Positions 34,329 through 44,731 of a stretch of DNA of 64,000 nt are shown here, in pieces; within the stretch, counting starts at the first letter, position 1, and every line of letters starts with the position of its first letter. The position numbers and the translations under genes are program-made. Source of the stretch: Patescibacteria group bacterium UBA5532 (lineage in GTDB: Bacteria; Patescibacteriota; Gracilibacteria; BD1-5; UBA2023); contig DINU01000018.1 of NCBI GenBank assembly GCA_002426885.1, forward strand, positions 1 to 64,000, given 5' to 3'. Below the pieces are notes generated by a model, which saw only the letters and a program-made list of their open reading frames with translations, made no database searches and was not told the origin of the DNA.

Positions 34329-34828
34329 AGCTCAAAACCACGTTCACGAAGATATTGCTCATATTTCCATTTTCCCTCTCGTGTCGAAGTATCATACTTC
34401 TTTCATGCCTTTTCCTGCATATGCGCAAGCGCTTCTGTATCAGAATATTCATGAGAAAGTATCATAATCTCTTCTCGAAACTGAGGAAAATCATGAGATA
34501 AAAGCATTCGTATCTGTCGGAGTGACTTCCCTTTTCTGATATGATTTTCTATACTTCTACGGAGAAATATTTCATACTGAGAGAAGTCATCTGGCTCTGA
34601 GGTGTGAATCATAGAGTCAATCAGAATAGGCTGAAATCACTTTATGCGAAGTTTCTCGATAATCTTCCGCGTCGAATAATACTGTGAACGATAGTGCTGT
34701 ATCCAGTCAGAAATGGCGTCTCCTTCATCATACACAGGGTATGCAACACGATGTCGCATACAGAACTGACGCAGTCGATCACATGACGGTCGGTATTTAT
34801 AGATATACGTTTCTGCGTTCATTTTCAT
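34325..34828 (-). CDS. recX: RecX-like regulatory protein
   Basis: Encodes 167 residues and ends with TAA; one TGA in the middle (after IEKLRIK) and one near the end are glycine. It has the three-helix-repeat layout of RecX: an N-terminal YRPSCDRLRQFCM-like block, DWIQHYRSQYYSTRKIIEKLRIKG in the second repeat, KGKSLRQIRMLLSHDF in the third, and a C-terminal KWKYEQYLRERGFE. RecX binds RecA filaments and limits recombination. A second ATG six bases on (34822) is also possible. RecA is not in the window; the neighbouring alkD-like gene is also DNA repair related. Confidence 0.72.
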
Positions 34829-34890
34829 AAAAAAACTTTTGACAAGAGGATACGGATATGCTAGTATTTCTCGTGTAATAATAAAAAACT

Positions 34891-35229
34891 ATGTCATATA
34901 TGCAAACCTGAGATGAAAAAAAAGGAAAGAAATGCTATGGTGCACATCAGCACTTTATCGATGCGACACGAAAGAATCGACTTACTGCGTTCTGAATCTG
35001 TACTGATCCGCATGATCTCGATATTACCAAGTTTATCCCACCTGGAAAAGTAATTATCTCGAAGAACACATGAGATGATCGTGCCCTTACGATATCGAAA
35101 AAGAAGGAGACTCAGGTAGTGGCGAAAGACGCAACAGAGACGAATCTCGTCTCGCTTAAAGCACAAGAACAGCATCTTGTGGTACAAGAGAAGAAGCTGA
35201 GGAAAGTCGCAAAACAGAAGAAAAAATAG
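34891..35229 (+). CDS. Small basic hypothetical protein
   Basis: Encodes 112 residues and ends with TAG. It is highly basic at both ends and has no signal peptide or membrane helix. The first half (CYGAHQHFIDATRKNRLTAF) looks folded, with a GICTDPHDLDITKFIPPGKVII segment; the second half is a Lys/Gln/Glu-rich helix ending KLRKVAKQKKK. Four TGA codons are read as glycine. A strong terminator follows 11 bp after the stop, which supports an independent, expressed gene. No family recognised; a nucleic-acid-binding role is only a guess from the charge. Confidence 0.65.
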
Positions 35230-35240
35230 AACTCATATAA

Positions 35241-35267
35241 AAAACTTCCGTACGGAAGTTTTTTTTT
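35241..35267. terminator. Strong bidirectional terminator
   Basis: A perfect inverted repeat (35241-35250 with 35253-35262) is followed by a nine-T run on the plus strand and preceded by an A run. It ends the small basic protein gene and may also end cysS, whose stop is 61 bp away on the other strand. Confidence 0.85.
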
Positions 35268-35327
35268 GTGGTGTATGCTACACGAGACGACTTCAGACTT
35301 TTTTCAGAAAAGAATAGATCAGAAATC

Positions 35328-36806
35328 TTACTCGACTTTCTCTACATGAGAGCCTTGTGCCTCATCGATAATACGATATCACTGCCTCTCAATCTCTCCA
35401 CGAATAATATCTGCCCGCGCGAAGTCTCTCCGTGCCTTGGCATCGGTCCGTTCCTGTAGAAGATCCTGAATCGCATCTGGTATATCGAGACGAGACTCCA
35501 GAAGTGAGAAGTCAAGGATCGCAAACACTGTATCGATACTGCGTAAGAAGTCAGTAATCGCATTTTTCTCAGAGAGTGTCAGTGTACGGGTATCGATCTG
35601 TGTATTTACATATGACAAGAAGTCGAATAAGAGAACCAGTGCCTCCGGAGAATTAAAGTCTTCTTCGATCACAGCGATAAAATCCCCCATTACCGTATCG
35701 AGTTTCTGACTCATCTCCTTCCGCACTCATGACACATTATTTCCAGTATATCGACCGAGACGTTTCATCGTCTTATCGATATTGCGAATCGTCGCAAGAG
35801 ATGAAATAAGTCGATCAAACGTGAAGTTAAAACTCTCACGATATCGACTCTGGAGCGACATCAGACGAAATGCGCGATAAATAGTCTCTGGACGGAGACT
35901 TATATCTCGTTTTTGCATCTCCGTGACGATATCACGAAGTGTGTAAAAATTCCCCGCACTTTTCGCCATTTTTTTATTATCGACGAGAAGATGATCACAG
36001 TGCATCCAGTACTTGGCAAATTCTTTTCCTGTAATTGCCTCTGTCTGAGCGATCTCATTCTGGTGATGTGGGAAAATATTATCGATCCCCCCGAGATGAA
36101 GATCGATCTGCTCTCAGAAGAATCGCATATTACACGCACTACATTCTATATGCCATCCCGGCCTTCATGACACAGAAACTGTTTTTCCATCGATCTGAAA
36201 CGTGGCATCCCAGCGATTTGGCCCATCTTTTTCTGGATCGTATGCCTTCCAGAGAGCAAAATCAGCCACCTGCTCTTTCTCATATTCATCGTTATTAATA
36301 CGGACGCTCGAGATCATACCTTTCATGTCCAAATTCGCAAGTTCTCCATAATGCGAGAATTTCGCAACAGAGTAATATATGCTATTATCATTGGCAAGAT
36401 ACGCATATCCAGTATCGAGAAGTCGCTGAATCAGAGTGATCATCTCATCGACCAGAAGTGATATCGGTGCAATCGTATCAGCTCGACGAATGTGAATATG
36501 ATCGATATCTTCGAGGAATGCCTGCGTGTAGAACTCGGTATATTCCTTCAGATTCTTCCCGGCTTTCTGGCTGTCACGAATCGTCTTATCGTCGATATCC
36601 GTGACATTCATCACTGTTTTTACATTATATCAGAGAAATCGAAGCGATCGCGTAATGAGATCAGAAAAAAGATATCCCCGCAGATTCCCGATATGAGCGT
36701 AGTTATAGGGGGTCGGACCGCAGTAGTAGAGTTTTACCTCATCAGCTCGACGAGGCTTAAATACTTCTTTCTGATGCGTGAGCGTATTATAGAGTGTGAG
36801 AGACAT
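35328..36806 (-). CDS. cysS: Cysteinyl-tRNA synthetase
   Basis: Encodes 492 residues and ends with TAA. The HIGH-type motif is [20 protein letters not shown], followed by [14 protein letters not shown], the zinc-binding region [17 protein letters not shown], and [23 protein letters not shown]. The KMSKS loop reads [14 protein letters not shown], a common CysRS variant. The DALR-type C-terminal helical domain closes with [17 protein letters not shown] and a short tail after a TGA glycine. It charges tRNA-Cys. It follows a 56-residue peptide gene by about 60 bp on the same strand and may share its promoter. Confidence 0.96.
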
Positions 36807-36868
36807 GGAAAAAGTTATTTCCCCGTGATTATAGAGAAAGTGCAGGAAAAAGAAAGTCTCGCGAAATA

Positions 36869-37039
36869 TTATGAGGCTCCATCATCTCAAGCCGATCTCG
36901 TCGTCCGTGGAAAGAGCACAGGAACGAGATCCATTCCCGACTCATGATGATCATGTGGCATATGCTCGTGGGAAATACTCTGGATTCAGAGAGTAAAAAT
37001 AACGCCGAGAATCACGTATGACGAAAAATGAAAAATCAT
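36869..37039 (-). CDS. Small exported His/Met-rich peptide
   Basis: Encodes 56 residues and ends with TAA. The first 20 residues form a hydrophobic export signal ([15 protein letters not shown], one Gly from TGA). Right after it comes a metal-ligand cluster: [14 protein letters not shown], with six histidines, two methionines and four acidic residues. The tail is short and mixed. This pattern suggests binding of a transition metal such as copper, zinc or nickel outside the membrane, but this is inference. A near-consensus promoter with a perfect palindrome over the start site lies directly upstream, so it is probably a real, regulated gene. cysS follows on the same strand. Confidence 0.6.
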
Positions 37040-37060
37040 ATTTTTCGAGAAATTAATAAA

Positions 37061-37107
37061 CAGAAAATATTTTCTGTAATTTTAAACTAAAAAATACAAT
37101 ATGTCAA
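37061..37107 (-). promoter_or_regulatory. Strong promoter with palindromic operator
   Basis: On the minus strand TTGACA (37102-37107) and TAAAAT (37079-37084) are 17 bp apart. A perfect 16-bp palindrome, cagaaaatattttctg (37061-37076), begins three bases below the -10 box and covers the expected start of transcription, as a repressor site would. It drives the His-rich peptide gene and perhaps cysS. Confidence 0.7.
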
Positions 37108-37169
37108 CTCATGTATTATTTTCTTGCAGATTTTCTCGCACTATTATCTTGTGGTAAGGAAGAGGAATA

Positions 37170-37345
37170 GACCAAAATCTGTCCTGTATACACAGGAATC
37201 CATATGGAAAACATTCCAAAAGTCCGAATTCTATACCATCGAAAGCCTGATGAAAAACAAAACTTCGTTTTGTTTTTCCCTTGCGCAAGCAGGAATCCAT
37301 AGGGAGGAAGCCCCGAATCGAATCTTCACAAGGAACGGAAGATCA
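37170..37345. repeat. Intergenic dispersed repeat copies
   Basis: Two copies follow each other in the 265-bp gap: near 37180-37240 (tgtatacacaggaatccatatgg, then gtccgaattcta) and near 37276-37340 (cccttgcgcaagcaggaatcc, then gaatcgaatcttcacaagga). A perfect inverted repeat, aaaacaaaacttcgttttgttttt (about 37255-37278), separates them. No gene is seen here. Confidence 0.55.
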
Positions 37346-37372
37346 GAATGGGTACGCTTCTCCGAGTATAAT

Positions 37373-38365
37373 CTATGCATGTGCCTTCGATTTCTTCTTA
37401 CTGATCGGATAATAGACATATCCTGTCCAGCCAGTCTGCTCCTGGAAGCTCTCATTGCGGAACCTTGGATTATATCACGCGGATCATCCCGGATTCCGAG
37501 AGTCGTAAAAGCTCGTAAATTTCCTATTCGATGCAAGAATCTCGACATGACCAAATTGTTGATTTGCAGACGATCCATTTGGGCTTCCGCCCTGTTTTCA
37601 TCGACCCGTGTAGACGATGATTGCTCCTGGTTCGAGTCTATCAATGAAAGATTTCTGATCGGTCACGCCCTCGATTTTGACTCTCTTGAACTGATCTGGT
37701 CGATCATTCAGAATTTTCGTATATGTATTTCCATTTCTCCCGTCCTGCGGAAGTCATGTAATTCAGAAGCTATCGAGGAGCTCTCAGACAGCCTTTCCGC
37801 ATGAATTTGCTCATCATCGTGTATATGGTCCGACTCTTTGTACGAAATCCCCGAGCGCACATGCCATCGCTCCAGACTCTATATCTTTCTCTTTATCGAA
37901 GTTCGTCACTGTATCCTCTGACACACGAAAACTCGACTCGAGCGTCGTATCATTCTGCCTTTCTCTCCCGGCGTAAATGTTCAGCATATGTCGCTCTGGA
38001 TCGTACTGAACTGTTTTCCCTTTCAGATCGACACCTGTATCATCGAGATTGATAATACTCCCGAAAGCCGTCTTCATTTTTTCTATATCTTCCTGAGTCC
38101 CTATATACACGGGTTTTGTGATGTTCTCAAGATTTTTCCCATCAGTAAGGAGATTATAAAAAAGATAGAGCCGCTGAAAAAGACCGATCAGAGGATCTTT
38201 CGCACGATTTTCTCGTGTTGTTTCCGAGATATTTGTGCGTGATTCGAGCGACTTCTGAAATGGCTCGAGTTCGGGCTGAGGAAGTATTTTTTGGTGGGGA
38301 ATATCTGGGATCTGGTCAGAAAATCCTGACATATTTTCTGGCATACGGAAAAAAGAGATTCTCAT
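37373..38365 (-). CDS. Cysteine-peptidase/CHAP-like protein
   Basis: Encodes 330 residues and ends with TAG. The N-terminal 180 residues are polar and Pro/Glu rich with no clear signal peptide. The C-terminal part looks like a CHAP or NlpC/P60-type domain: a Cys in GGANSCGKAVGELL near residue 189, a loop with LPQDGRNGNTY, LEPGAIIVYTG, and a His in QFGHVEILAS near 265 followed by FTSFYDSRN. This Cys-then-His order suits a peptidoglycan amidase or endopeptidase. Ten or more glycines are TGA in this half alone, so the standard code would hide it completely. Export route not visible. Confidence 0.62.
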
Positions 38366-38492
38366 CTATTGTAGTGTCTCTTTCTTTTTCTGTCAAAAAC
38401 AGATGTATTTCCGAGTAAAAATCACAAAAAATGAGTCAATATTTACAAAACATGCTTCCTGAATATACTACCCGCAATTCTGAAATCTGTCT

Positions 38493-39095
38493 ATGGCTTT
38501 TACTCTTGAACGTGCCGACGCTGCCAAAGTTCTCGGTATCTCGACTCGTACGATCGACCGACATGTACAATCTGGGAAAATTCGCACGAAAAAAATCGGG
38601 AAAAAAATCTGGCTCGATGCTGATGATGTCGAGGCGATGAGAGTCGAGGATCCTGCTCGCGCACGAGAAGATTACGTCCTGATCACGAAAGATGAGCCAA
38701 GCAATACGACCCAGGAAGAGCCATCGAAAGAGCTCTTCGTAAAGAAAAAAGAAAATACAAGTATCGAGCTTCTGCGCCTCTACGAAGCCGCAGAACGAAC
38801 GATCGAGAAAAAAGATGAAGTCATCCAGGATCTCTCCTATCGCCTCGGAAAGTCTGAGAATGAGCTCAAGAACTCGATCTCGCTTACAGAATACAAAAAA
38901 GCAACATTTCTGCTCGAGTCTGCGCTCCAGAGAAATGAAGCTGATACAAGTGTATATGGGACGAAAATCTCGGCACTCGAGACAGATATGAATAAAAAAA
39001 ATGGAATCATCCTCGGACTCGCGATCCTGACGAGTCTTATCCTCATCTTCTCCGTCATTTTCTTCTTTTATCTCAGACTCTGAATCCCGCTCTAG
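38493..39095 (+). CDS. Excisionase-type HTH protein with coiled coil and membrane anchor
   Basis: Encodes 200 residues. Residues 1-52 form a MerR/excisionase-like winged helix (LERADAAKVLGISTRTIDRHVQSGKIRTKKIGKKIWLDADDV). A charged linker and a coiled coil (ELLRLYEAAERTIEKKDEVIQDL) follow, and the C-terminus is one transmembrane helix (IILGLAILTSLILIFSVIFFFYL). The TGA after LRL is glycine, so the true stop is TAG four codons later. A cytoplasmic DNA-binding domain tethered to the membrane could link DNA to the envelope or sense it; this is inference. Confidence 0.75.
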
Positions 39096-39106
39096 GGATT
39101 TTTTTT
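39083..39106 (+). terminator. Terminator overlapping the stop codon
   Basis: A six-base-pair stem (39083-39088 with 39095-39100) and an eight-T run (39099-39106) overlap the TAG of the HTH gene (39093-39095). It separates that gene from pyrH. Confidence 0.65.
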
Positions 39107-39121
39107 ACCCTTCTTTTTTAT

Positions 39122-39832
39122 ATGAAAAAATACCACACACCAAAACGTATCCTCTTAAAAATATCGTGAGAAGCACTCCAGGGAGCGCAAGGCTATGGGA
39201 TCGATCCGAAGTTCCTCGCTGAGATCGCGAAGAAAGTCGTGAAGCTCACAGAAGAGAAAAAAATAGAAGTCGTTATCGTCGTGTGAGGAGGAAATATCGC
39301 TCGTGGGTCGATACTCGAATCCGGCGGAATGGACCGATCGATGGGCGACTATATGGGAATGCTCGCGACCATCATCAATGGGATCGCGATCGGTGAGGCG
39401 ATAAAAGCACAAGGAAAAGAAGCACGCGTCATGTCCGCGATCCCGACACAGAAAGTCTGCGAAGAATTTATACGTCTCCGAGCGCTTCGACACCTCGAGA
39501 AGTGACGTATCATCATCTGTGTATGAGGATCAGGAAATCCATACTTCACGACCGACTCTGCCGCAGTACTTCGAGCACTCGAGTTACACTGTGATGCGAT
39601 CGTAAAAGCGACCAAGGTCGATGGTGTCTATAATAAAGATCCTCATAAATTCTCGGATGCGACACGCTACGATATCCTCTCGCTTGCGCAGGCGCTGAAT
39701 GATAGTCTCGGGATCATGGATCAGGCCGCGATCGCTCTCGCGAAGGATCAGTCACTTCCGATTTTTGTCTGTAAGATGGAAGATATCGACAAGATCGATG
39801 AGGATGATGTCGTCGGGACATTCGTCCAGTAG
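39122..39832 (+). CDS. pyrH: UMP kinase
   Basis: Encodes 236 residues, the usual size, and ends with TAG. Family features are the N-terminal RILLKISGEALQG (Gly from TGA), [60 protein letters not shown] and KATKVDGVYNKDP, ending near DVVGTFVQ. It phosphorylates UMP to UDP as a hexamer in the cytoplasm. It starts 26 bp after the terminator of the HTH gene and has no obvious partner such as frr or tsf beside it. Confidence 0.96.
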
Positions 39833-40009
39833 ATCAAAAGAAGTATAGTAAACGAGCTCTGATACGAGGATTTTTATATTGCTCGAAAAATCAAAAATCG
39901 AATGCTAAAAGGAATGAGAAAGTGGAGCTCAAGCAAAACCCGGAATAATATCGTCCCCTTGTGAATAGAGAAATCTCCATCGAGAATCATGAATGCATTC
40001 CTAAAGAAA

Positions 40010-40300
40010 AGAAATGTTAGGTGAGAAGGAATCTATACCAAGAAATGAGGAGGGGTCGAATCTTCGCAAAAGACCAAATTCAAGTATAAAATCGAGAAAA
40101 ACAAGCCAAAGTTTTTTTATGTAAAGGCGAGGAGTTATGTCTCTACGCGAATCTGAAAATGAAATCCAGACAGAAGAATGAAGAACGTGCTCAAGGTCTC
40201 TCACTGGCTCGCGAATCCAGGGATTCACGCCGAAGGAAAATGCGAATCGAATTTCCGCAAAGAATCGAAATCAGAATCGAAAACGATACCTCTGGAATGT
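40010..40300. repeat. Intergenic dispersed repeat copies
   Basis: The 511-bp gap 39833-40343 contains no credible gene. Repeat copies are visible near 40018-40085 (gtgagaaggaatctata, then gtcgaatcttcgcaaaag) and 40198-40275 (ctggctcgcgaatccaggg, then gaatcgaatttccgcaaagaa). Confidence 0.5.
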
Positions 40301-40343
40301 TTCCAAAATGCACATCGCAGTCTTAAATATCACCGAAAAGAAA

Positions 40344-41672
40344 TTATCTCTGAGAATCTTTTATCGAAGTAAAATACGCGGTTTTTTTCTGGATCCACTC
40401 AGGCGACTGACGACAAAGCTCGGAAATATCTGTCGAATCCGCAAGAAACTTTTTTATTCCTTCTTCGAGAAATATCGTGTTCTGACTTCCCTTTACGAAA
40501 ACAAGACATGGCTTCGTATGTGGCTCGAGTAGGAATGTCCGGATCGATTCCCCAGCCTCTGGAGCCGTCAAGAAAAACAGGACTGGAATACCTGCAGACT
40601 CCAGAAGTGGCAATACGAAATCTCGCATATATGCTCCGACAAGTACGATCCGAGCGAAGTTTTTCCCTTCTTTATGAAACTGGATGATTTCTTGTGCGAT
40701 CGCATGATGAAACTTCGGAGTGAACTCATCTCCAAGTTCGCGCATATCTCCGATAAAAAGGATACATTCATGTGATTCGGTGAAGTGCGCGAGGAATCGT
40801 ATCCCTTCAGAAAGCGAACGATAGCCAGCATTATACGAGCCGTCGATAATTTCCGATCCTCATAGTCCTTGTAAAACTGCACCACGCCCTCATCCGAGTG
40901 TTAAATCTGGGAAAGCTCACACGACATGGTCATATGGGATAGCACACATTTCCGCGACTCCGAACAGTGGAAGTATATTTATAATCTGATGTTCCCCAGC
41001 AAATGGAAGCGTCAGTGGAAAATCCCTCGTGTCGATATGAAGGATACACTCACTCCGATCAGGAAAAAGTCGAACCCCGCTGACATCAATATACGATAAC
41101 GCTCCCATACCATAATAAAGAGCATCTCGCGATATAAAGTCACGCATTTTTTCATGGATAATCGCTTTTTTTGCTCGGCTTACGAGCAGGATTTTCTCAC
41201 GTAGATACGCCTCGAAAGTCCCGAACTGAGAGATGTGCGCTGGAGTCACTTCCGTCAGGATCGCGATATCTGGCTCAGCAATCGAGAGCAGAAAATCCAT
41301 TTCTCACGGATGATCGACACCGTATTCAAGTACGAGATACTTCGGATATGGACGCGCGAGGCGCACGAGCGCGAGGAAAAAGACGGAAATCCATCAGAAG
41401 ATATTTTTCCCAGGAGAACGCGCCTGAATAATTGTGAGTGGAACTCCGAATTCGCCATTATAATTATACTGCGATGCCATCACGCTTCCTTTTCCATATT
41501 CATGTTCGAGGAGGGTCGCGATCCATCTGGAAATAGTCGTTTTCCCGACTGTACCAGTCACACCGATGATGTACGGTCGCTTCGTGATGATAATCAGACG
41601 AGCGAAAAATGCGAGGATCGTGAGGAGGATTTTTTGCATACACATGTTTTGCTGAATATATATATTTTCCAT
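40344..41672 (-). CDS. murF: UDP-N-acetylmuramoyl-tripeptide-D-Ala-D-Ala ligase-like (MurF)
   Basis: Encodes 442 residues and ends with TAA. It has the Mur ligase layout: a hydrophobic N-terminal segment, the P-loop IIGVTGTVGKTTISRW, a central KYLVLEYGVDHPGEMDFLL with PDIAILTEVTPAHISQFGT, and the C-terminal domain block EIIDGSYNAGYRSLSEGI with FIGDMRELGD, which is typical of MurF (usually DGSYNAN). MurF adds D-Ala-D-Ala to the UDP-MurNAc peptide. The short N-terminus, with a membrane-like stretch in place of the normal substrate domain, is unusual and shifts some doubt toward a MurF-like paralogue. A D-Ala-D-Ala dipeptidase is encoded at 18276. Confidence 0.82.
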
Positions 41673-41772
41673 GAGAAATCAATCTTGGACTATTTTTCAG
41701 GGAGGAATAATGCATTGACAGCTAGAAGAAAAAGTATACAGTGGCGCTGTTTTATTTTTTTACCCTCCTCCT

Positions 41773-42171
41773 ATGACTACAAACCACGATGAAGAGATGC
41801 TTCTCTCGATAGAAAAATCCGTATGGATATATGTTTTCGCTGTCCTTGTGATGCTGATATCGATCCCGAGTTTTTTTGTGGAATGAGGTGTATGAGCTGG
41901 GATGATTATCCTCATTGCATGAGTCTATTTCTTCTTGTGGGCATATTTATATGAGGGATTTCTTACGACAAGTCGAGTCGTAAAGAAAACATGAGTTATT
42001 TTTAAGAAGGAGGAGGAAATGCTTTTCGCAAAAATCGAAACGACAGAACTATCAGACTGGCTCGTGTGGCAGGATATCGCGATCAAGGGAACAGGATGAA
42101 CTCCGATCACGATGAAATACGTCACCAACGGGAAAAATATAAAAGACACCATCGGACTCAAAAAGGCATAG
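41773..42171 (+). CDS. Two-helix membrane protein, PH-like domain
   Basis: Encodes 132 residues and ends with TAG. Two transmembrane helices (about 17-34 and 40-58, the second rich in TGA-encoded Gly) are followed by a soluble part with EGFLTTSRVVKKTGVIFKKEEEMLFAKIETTELS and a final IAIKGTGGTPITMKYVTNG. This resembles the small bacterial PH (bPH2-type) membrane proteins. Function unknown. It diverges from murF with a gap of about 100 bp. Confidence 0.68.
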
Positions 42172-42325
42172 AAGAAATCATTTTATCCCTTTCATAGTGC
42201 CTCGCGTCGTTCTGAAATACCTTCTCGCACATATACGCATTTTTTCTGGGAAATCAACATAACAAAGTTTGCGTAAAAGAAAAAAAAACGTATTATCCGG
42301 TCTGTTTTCATATCTTTATCATTCT

Positions 42326-42709
42326 ATGGCACAGATTGTCAAAAATGGTACTTCATTTACGGTACTTGATGAGATTCAGGCTCAGTATCCAGAGCTTATA
42401 AAACTCGTACTTGAGACGGAATCAATGGACGATAATGAACGTCAGTATTGGTTCGATATTCTACCTTCGATGTCAGATGAGCAAGTAGATCGACTATTTG
42501 AGATCCTCGATACCGAGAAGAAACAGCTCGAAGAACTCGATCAGAAATATCTAGAAGCCGCGAAGCAACTCAGCGATGAACAGCTTCTTGAGTGGCAAGC
42601 TCTCCAGTCGAAAAAGGCAAAAGAAAAAATTCTCGAGAAGGAAGCGAAAGATACGGCACAAAATCAAGGACAGCCAGATGCGATCCTCGATATGCTCAAC
42701 AATCTCTAA
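42326..42709 (+). CDS. Acidic helical hypothetical protein
   Basis: Encodes 127 residues from the ATG at 42326 and ends with TAA. It is acidic and almost entirely helical: an N-terminal domain with PELIKLVLETESMDDNERQYWFDILP, then a long coiled-coil segment (EKKQLEELDQKYLEAAKQL) and a Lys/Glu-rich tail. No family recognised. It has no TGA codon. An earlier in-frame ATG at 42269 would add 19 basic residues that look like leader sequence, so I prefer the later start. The membrane protein at 42767 follows 57 bp on and may be co-transcribed. Confidence 0.7.
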   Translation: MAQIVKNGTSFTVLDEIQAQYPELIKLVLETESMDDNERQYWFDILPSMSDEQVDRLFEILDTEKKQLEELDQKYLEAAKQLSDEQLLEWQALQSKKAKEKILEKEAKDTAQNQGQPDAILDMLNNL

Positions 42710-42766
42710 AGATTCTCCTCGGATACATATACATTCCCGATATTTAGAAATTTTTCTGTATTGATT

Positions 42767-44701
42767 ATGCTTTCTCTCAATATCATCTCGCACACGGCTC
42801 CAGAATCAGCATATGAAGTCATCAGCCGGAAGCTCTCGATCGATACAGATCGCTCGATCGCACTCCTGATATCGACGAAGGAGTGACGCCTTTTGCATCT
42901 TCTCGAAGAAGGAATGCTCGAGATTCTGGCAGGACTCACATGGAATAGTCGAGATATGACGAATGATTTCTCATTTGTCATGGAGCGCTATAATAAATTT
43001 CTTATCAATATAGGAAAAACGGATGATATATCCGATGTCCATATGTTCCTCGGCGTTACACTGCAGAATACACTCGTATTCTCGACACTGTGACAGATCG
43101 AGGTAAAACTCATAGAACGAGGAGGACGTATTACGGATATCGGGGAAAGTGTCGCTGGAAGTAGTACAGAATTTACGAATATTTCATCTGGAGCAATTCC
43201 ACTCGAGAGTGCTGTCTGTGTGGCGAATATCCCTCTTCTTTCTCTGCTTTCACGTGATGATCTCGATGAGCTCGCACAGATGGAAGACGACCGATTTGAG
43301 ACAGTCGGACAAGAGCTTCTTACGCGCGAGATGAACGAAACGATCCACTGTATCCGCTTCTCGACTGAGCGACTTGAGCAAGAAAAAAGCTCTGTTTTCC
43401 TCGAGAAATGAGCCCACCACATGAACAAGGTAAAGGGCTACACACGAGACATGCTCGGAAAAATGAGCGATCATCCGCTCATGAAGAAGGTTACAAACCC
43501 GATCACGAACCTACAGGATGCGCATCAGAAACGGATCCAGATCGGAGTCTTTATCGTGGGGGCGCTCTTCTGTATCGGACTCCTCTGGATTCTTTTTCAG
43601 AATATCTTCAGCTTTACACAGACGACGACACAAGATAATCAGGCAAGCATCACGGAGATTACGAGTCTGATTGATAAGGCAGAAAAAGACCGCGCGAATA
43701 CGACACTCTTCAATCAGGATATTCGTGAAGCAGAGGCACTTCTCGCACCACTCCGTGATAATCCGCAGTATATCAAGTCGGTAAAAGAACTCTCCGATCG
43801 TATCGTCGCCTTGAAAAAAGAAGTCAATGGAATCGAGACGGTCAATATCGGAAGCAAAACATCGATTATTCCAGTTCCAGATACGGGCTTCACACTCATC
43901 GGGGGATTTACTTCAGATACGACGAATCTCTCATATGCAGTCGGAAAAGAAGGTATGATTGGACCATATAATGAGGGGGCAACTGGAGGAAATGTCATCA
44001 CCTATCCACCAGGAGAAATCGCGAAAAGTGCAGAGATCACGAGTGAAGGACTGCTCTATATCATTATGGAATCTGGACATATTTTTGTGCAAGATACCTC
44101 GACTTCAGAGCTCGTATCGGTCTCTGTCGTCTGACAAGAAGGATGGGAAAAAGCAGACATGATGAAGAGTTTCGATGGAAAACTCTATCTCGTAACTCGC
44201 TCGCCAGCAGAGATTCTCCGGCATACTTCTCGTCCAAATACGAGCTTCAGTGCGAAGTCTGTGCTCTACTCGAGTTCTGGAACACTCTCGGATGTCGCGA
44301 TCGATGGAGCAGCATATGTCCTGGGGAATGATGGAAAAATCACGAAGGTGATCGCATGACAGACAGACATACAGGCAGGAATCGTCCTGAATGGAATCCC
44401 ATGAGAATATACGGTCGGATCAGGTGGATCGATATTTGTACGACCAAATCTATCATTCTTCTATGTCATGAGTGGAAAAAATATCTGGATATTCACACCT
44501 GATAGCCGGAACTTCCGTGATCTTCAGTCACTTACATATGTAACGCAGATCGAGGTCACAAGTGATACTCCGATCGTCTCATACTTCGTCCCACGTGATG
44601 GGAAGATTCTCGTCACGACGACGAAGTGAATCTATAGTGTCGACTTCCAGATTTCTGATACCGCTGAGAATAAGATCGTTCTCGATGATCCGGGATTATA
44701 A
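42767..44701 (+). CDS. Membrane protein with intracellular and large extracytoplasmic domain
   Basis: Encodes 644 residues and ends with TAA. The first 210 residues are a soluble domain (SLNIISHTAPESAYEVIS, MFLGVTLQNTLVFSTLG, then an SRDDLDELAQM region) that vaguely recalls PPM-phosphatase-like domains found in CPR proteins. One transmembrane helix lies near 260-280 (IGVFIVGALFCIGLLWILF). Outside it follow a helical stalk and a repetitive beta-rich region with FDGKLYLVTR, IDGAAYVLGNDGKI and DGKILVTTTKGIYSVD, as in a beta-propeller. The layout suggests a transmembrane sensor or scaffold; no catalytic motif is evident. Confidence 0.72.
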
Positions 44702-44731
44702 TTCCCGAGAGATATTTTTATCCTCCACCTC

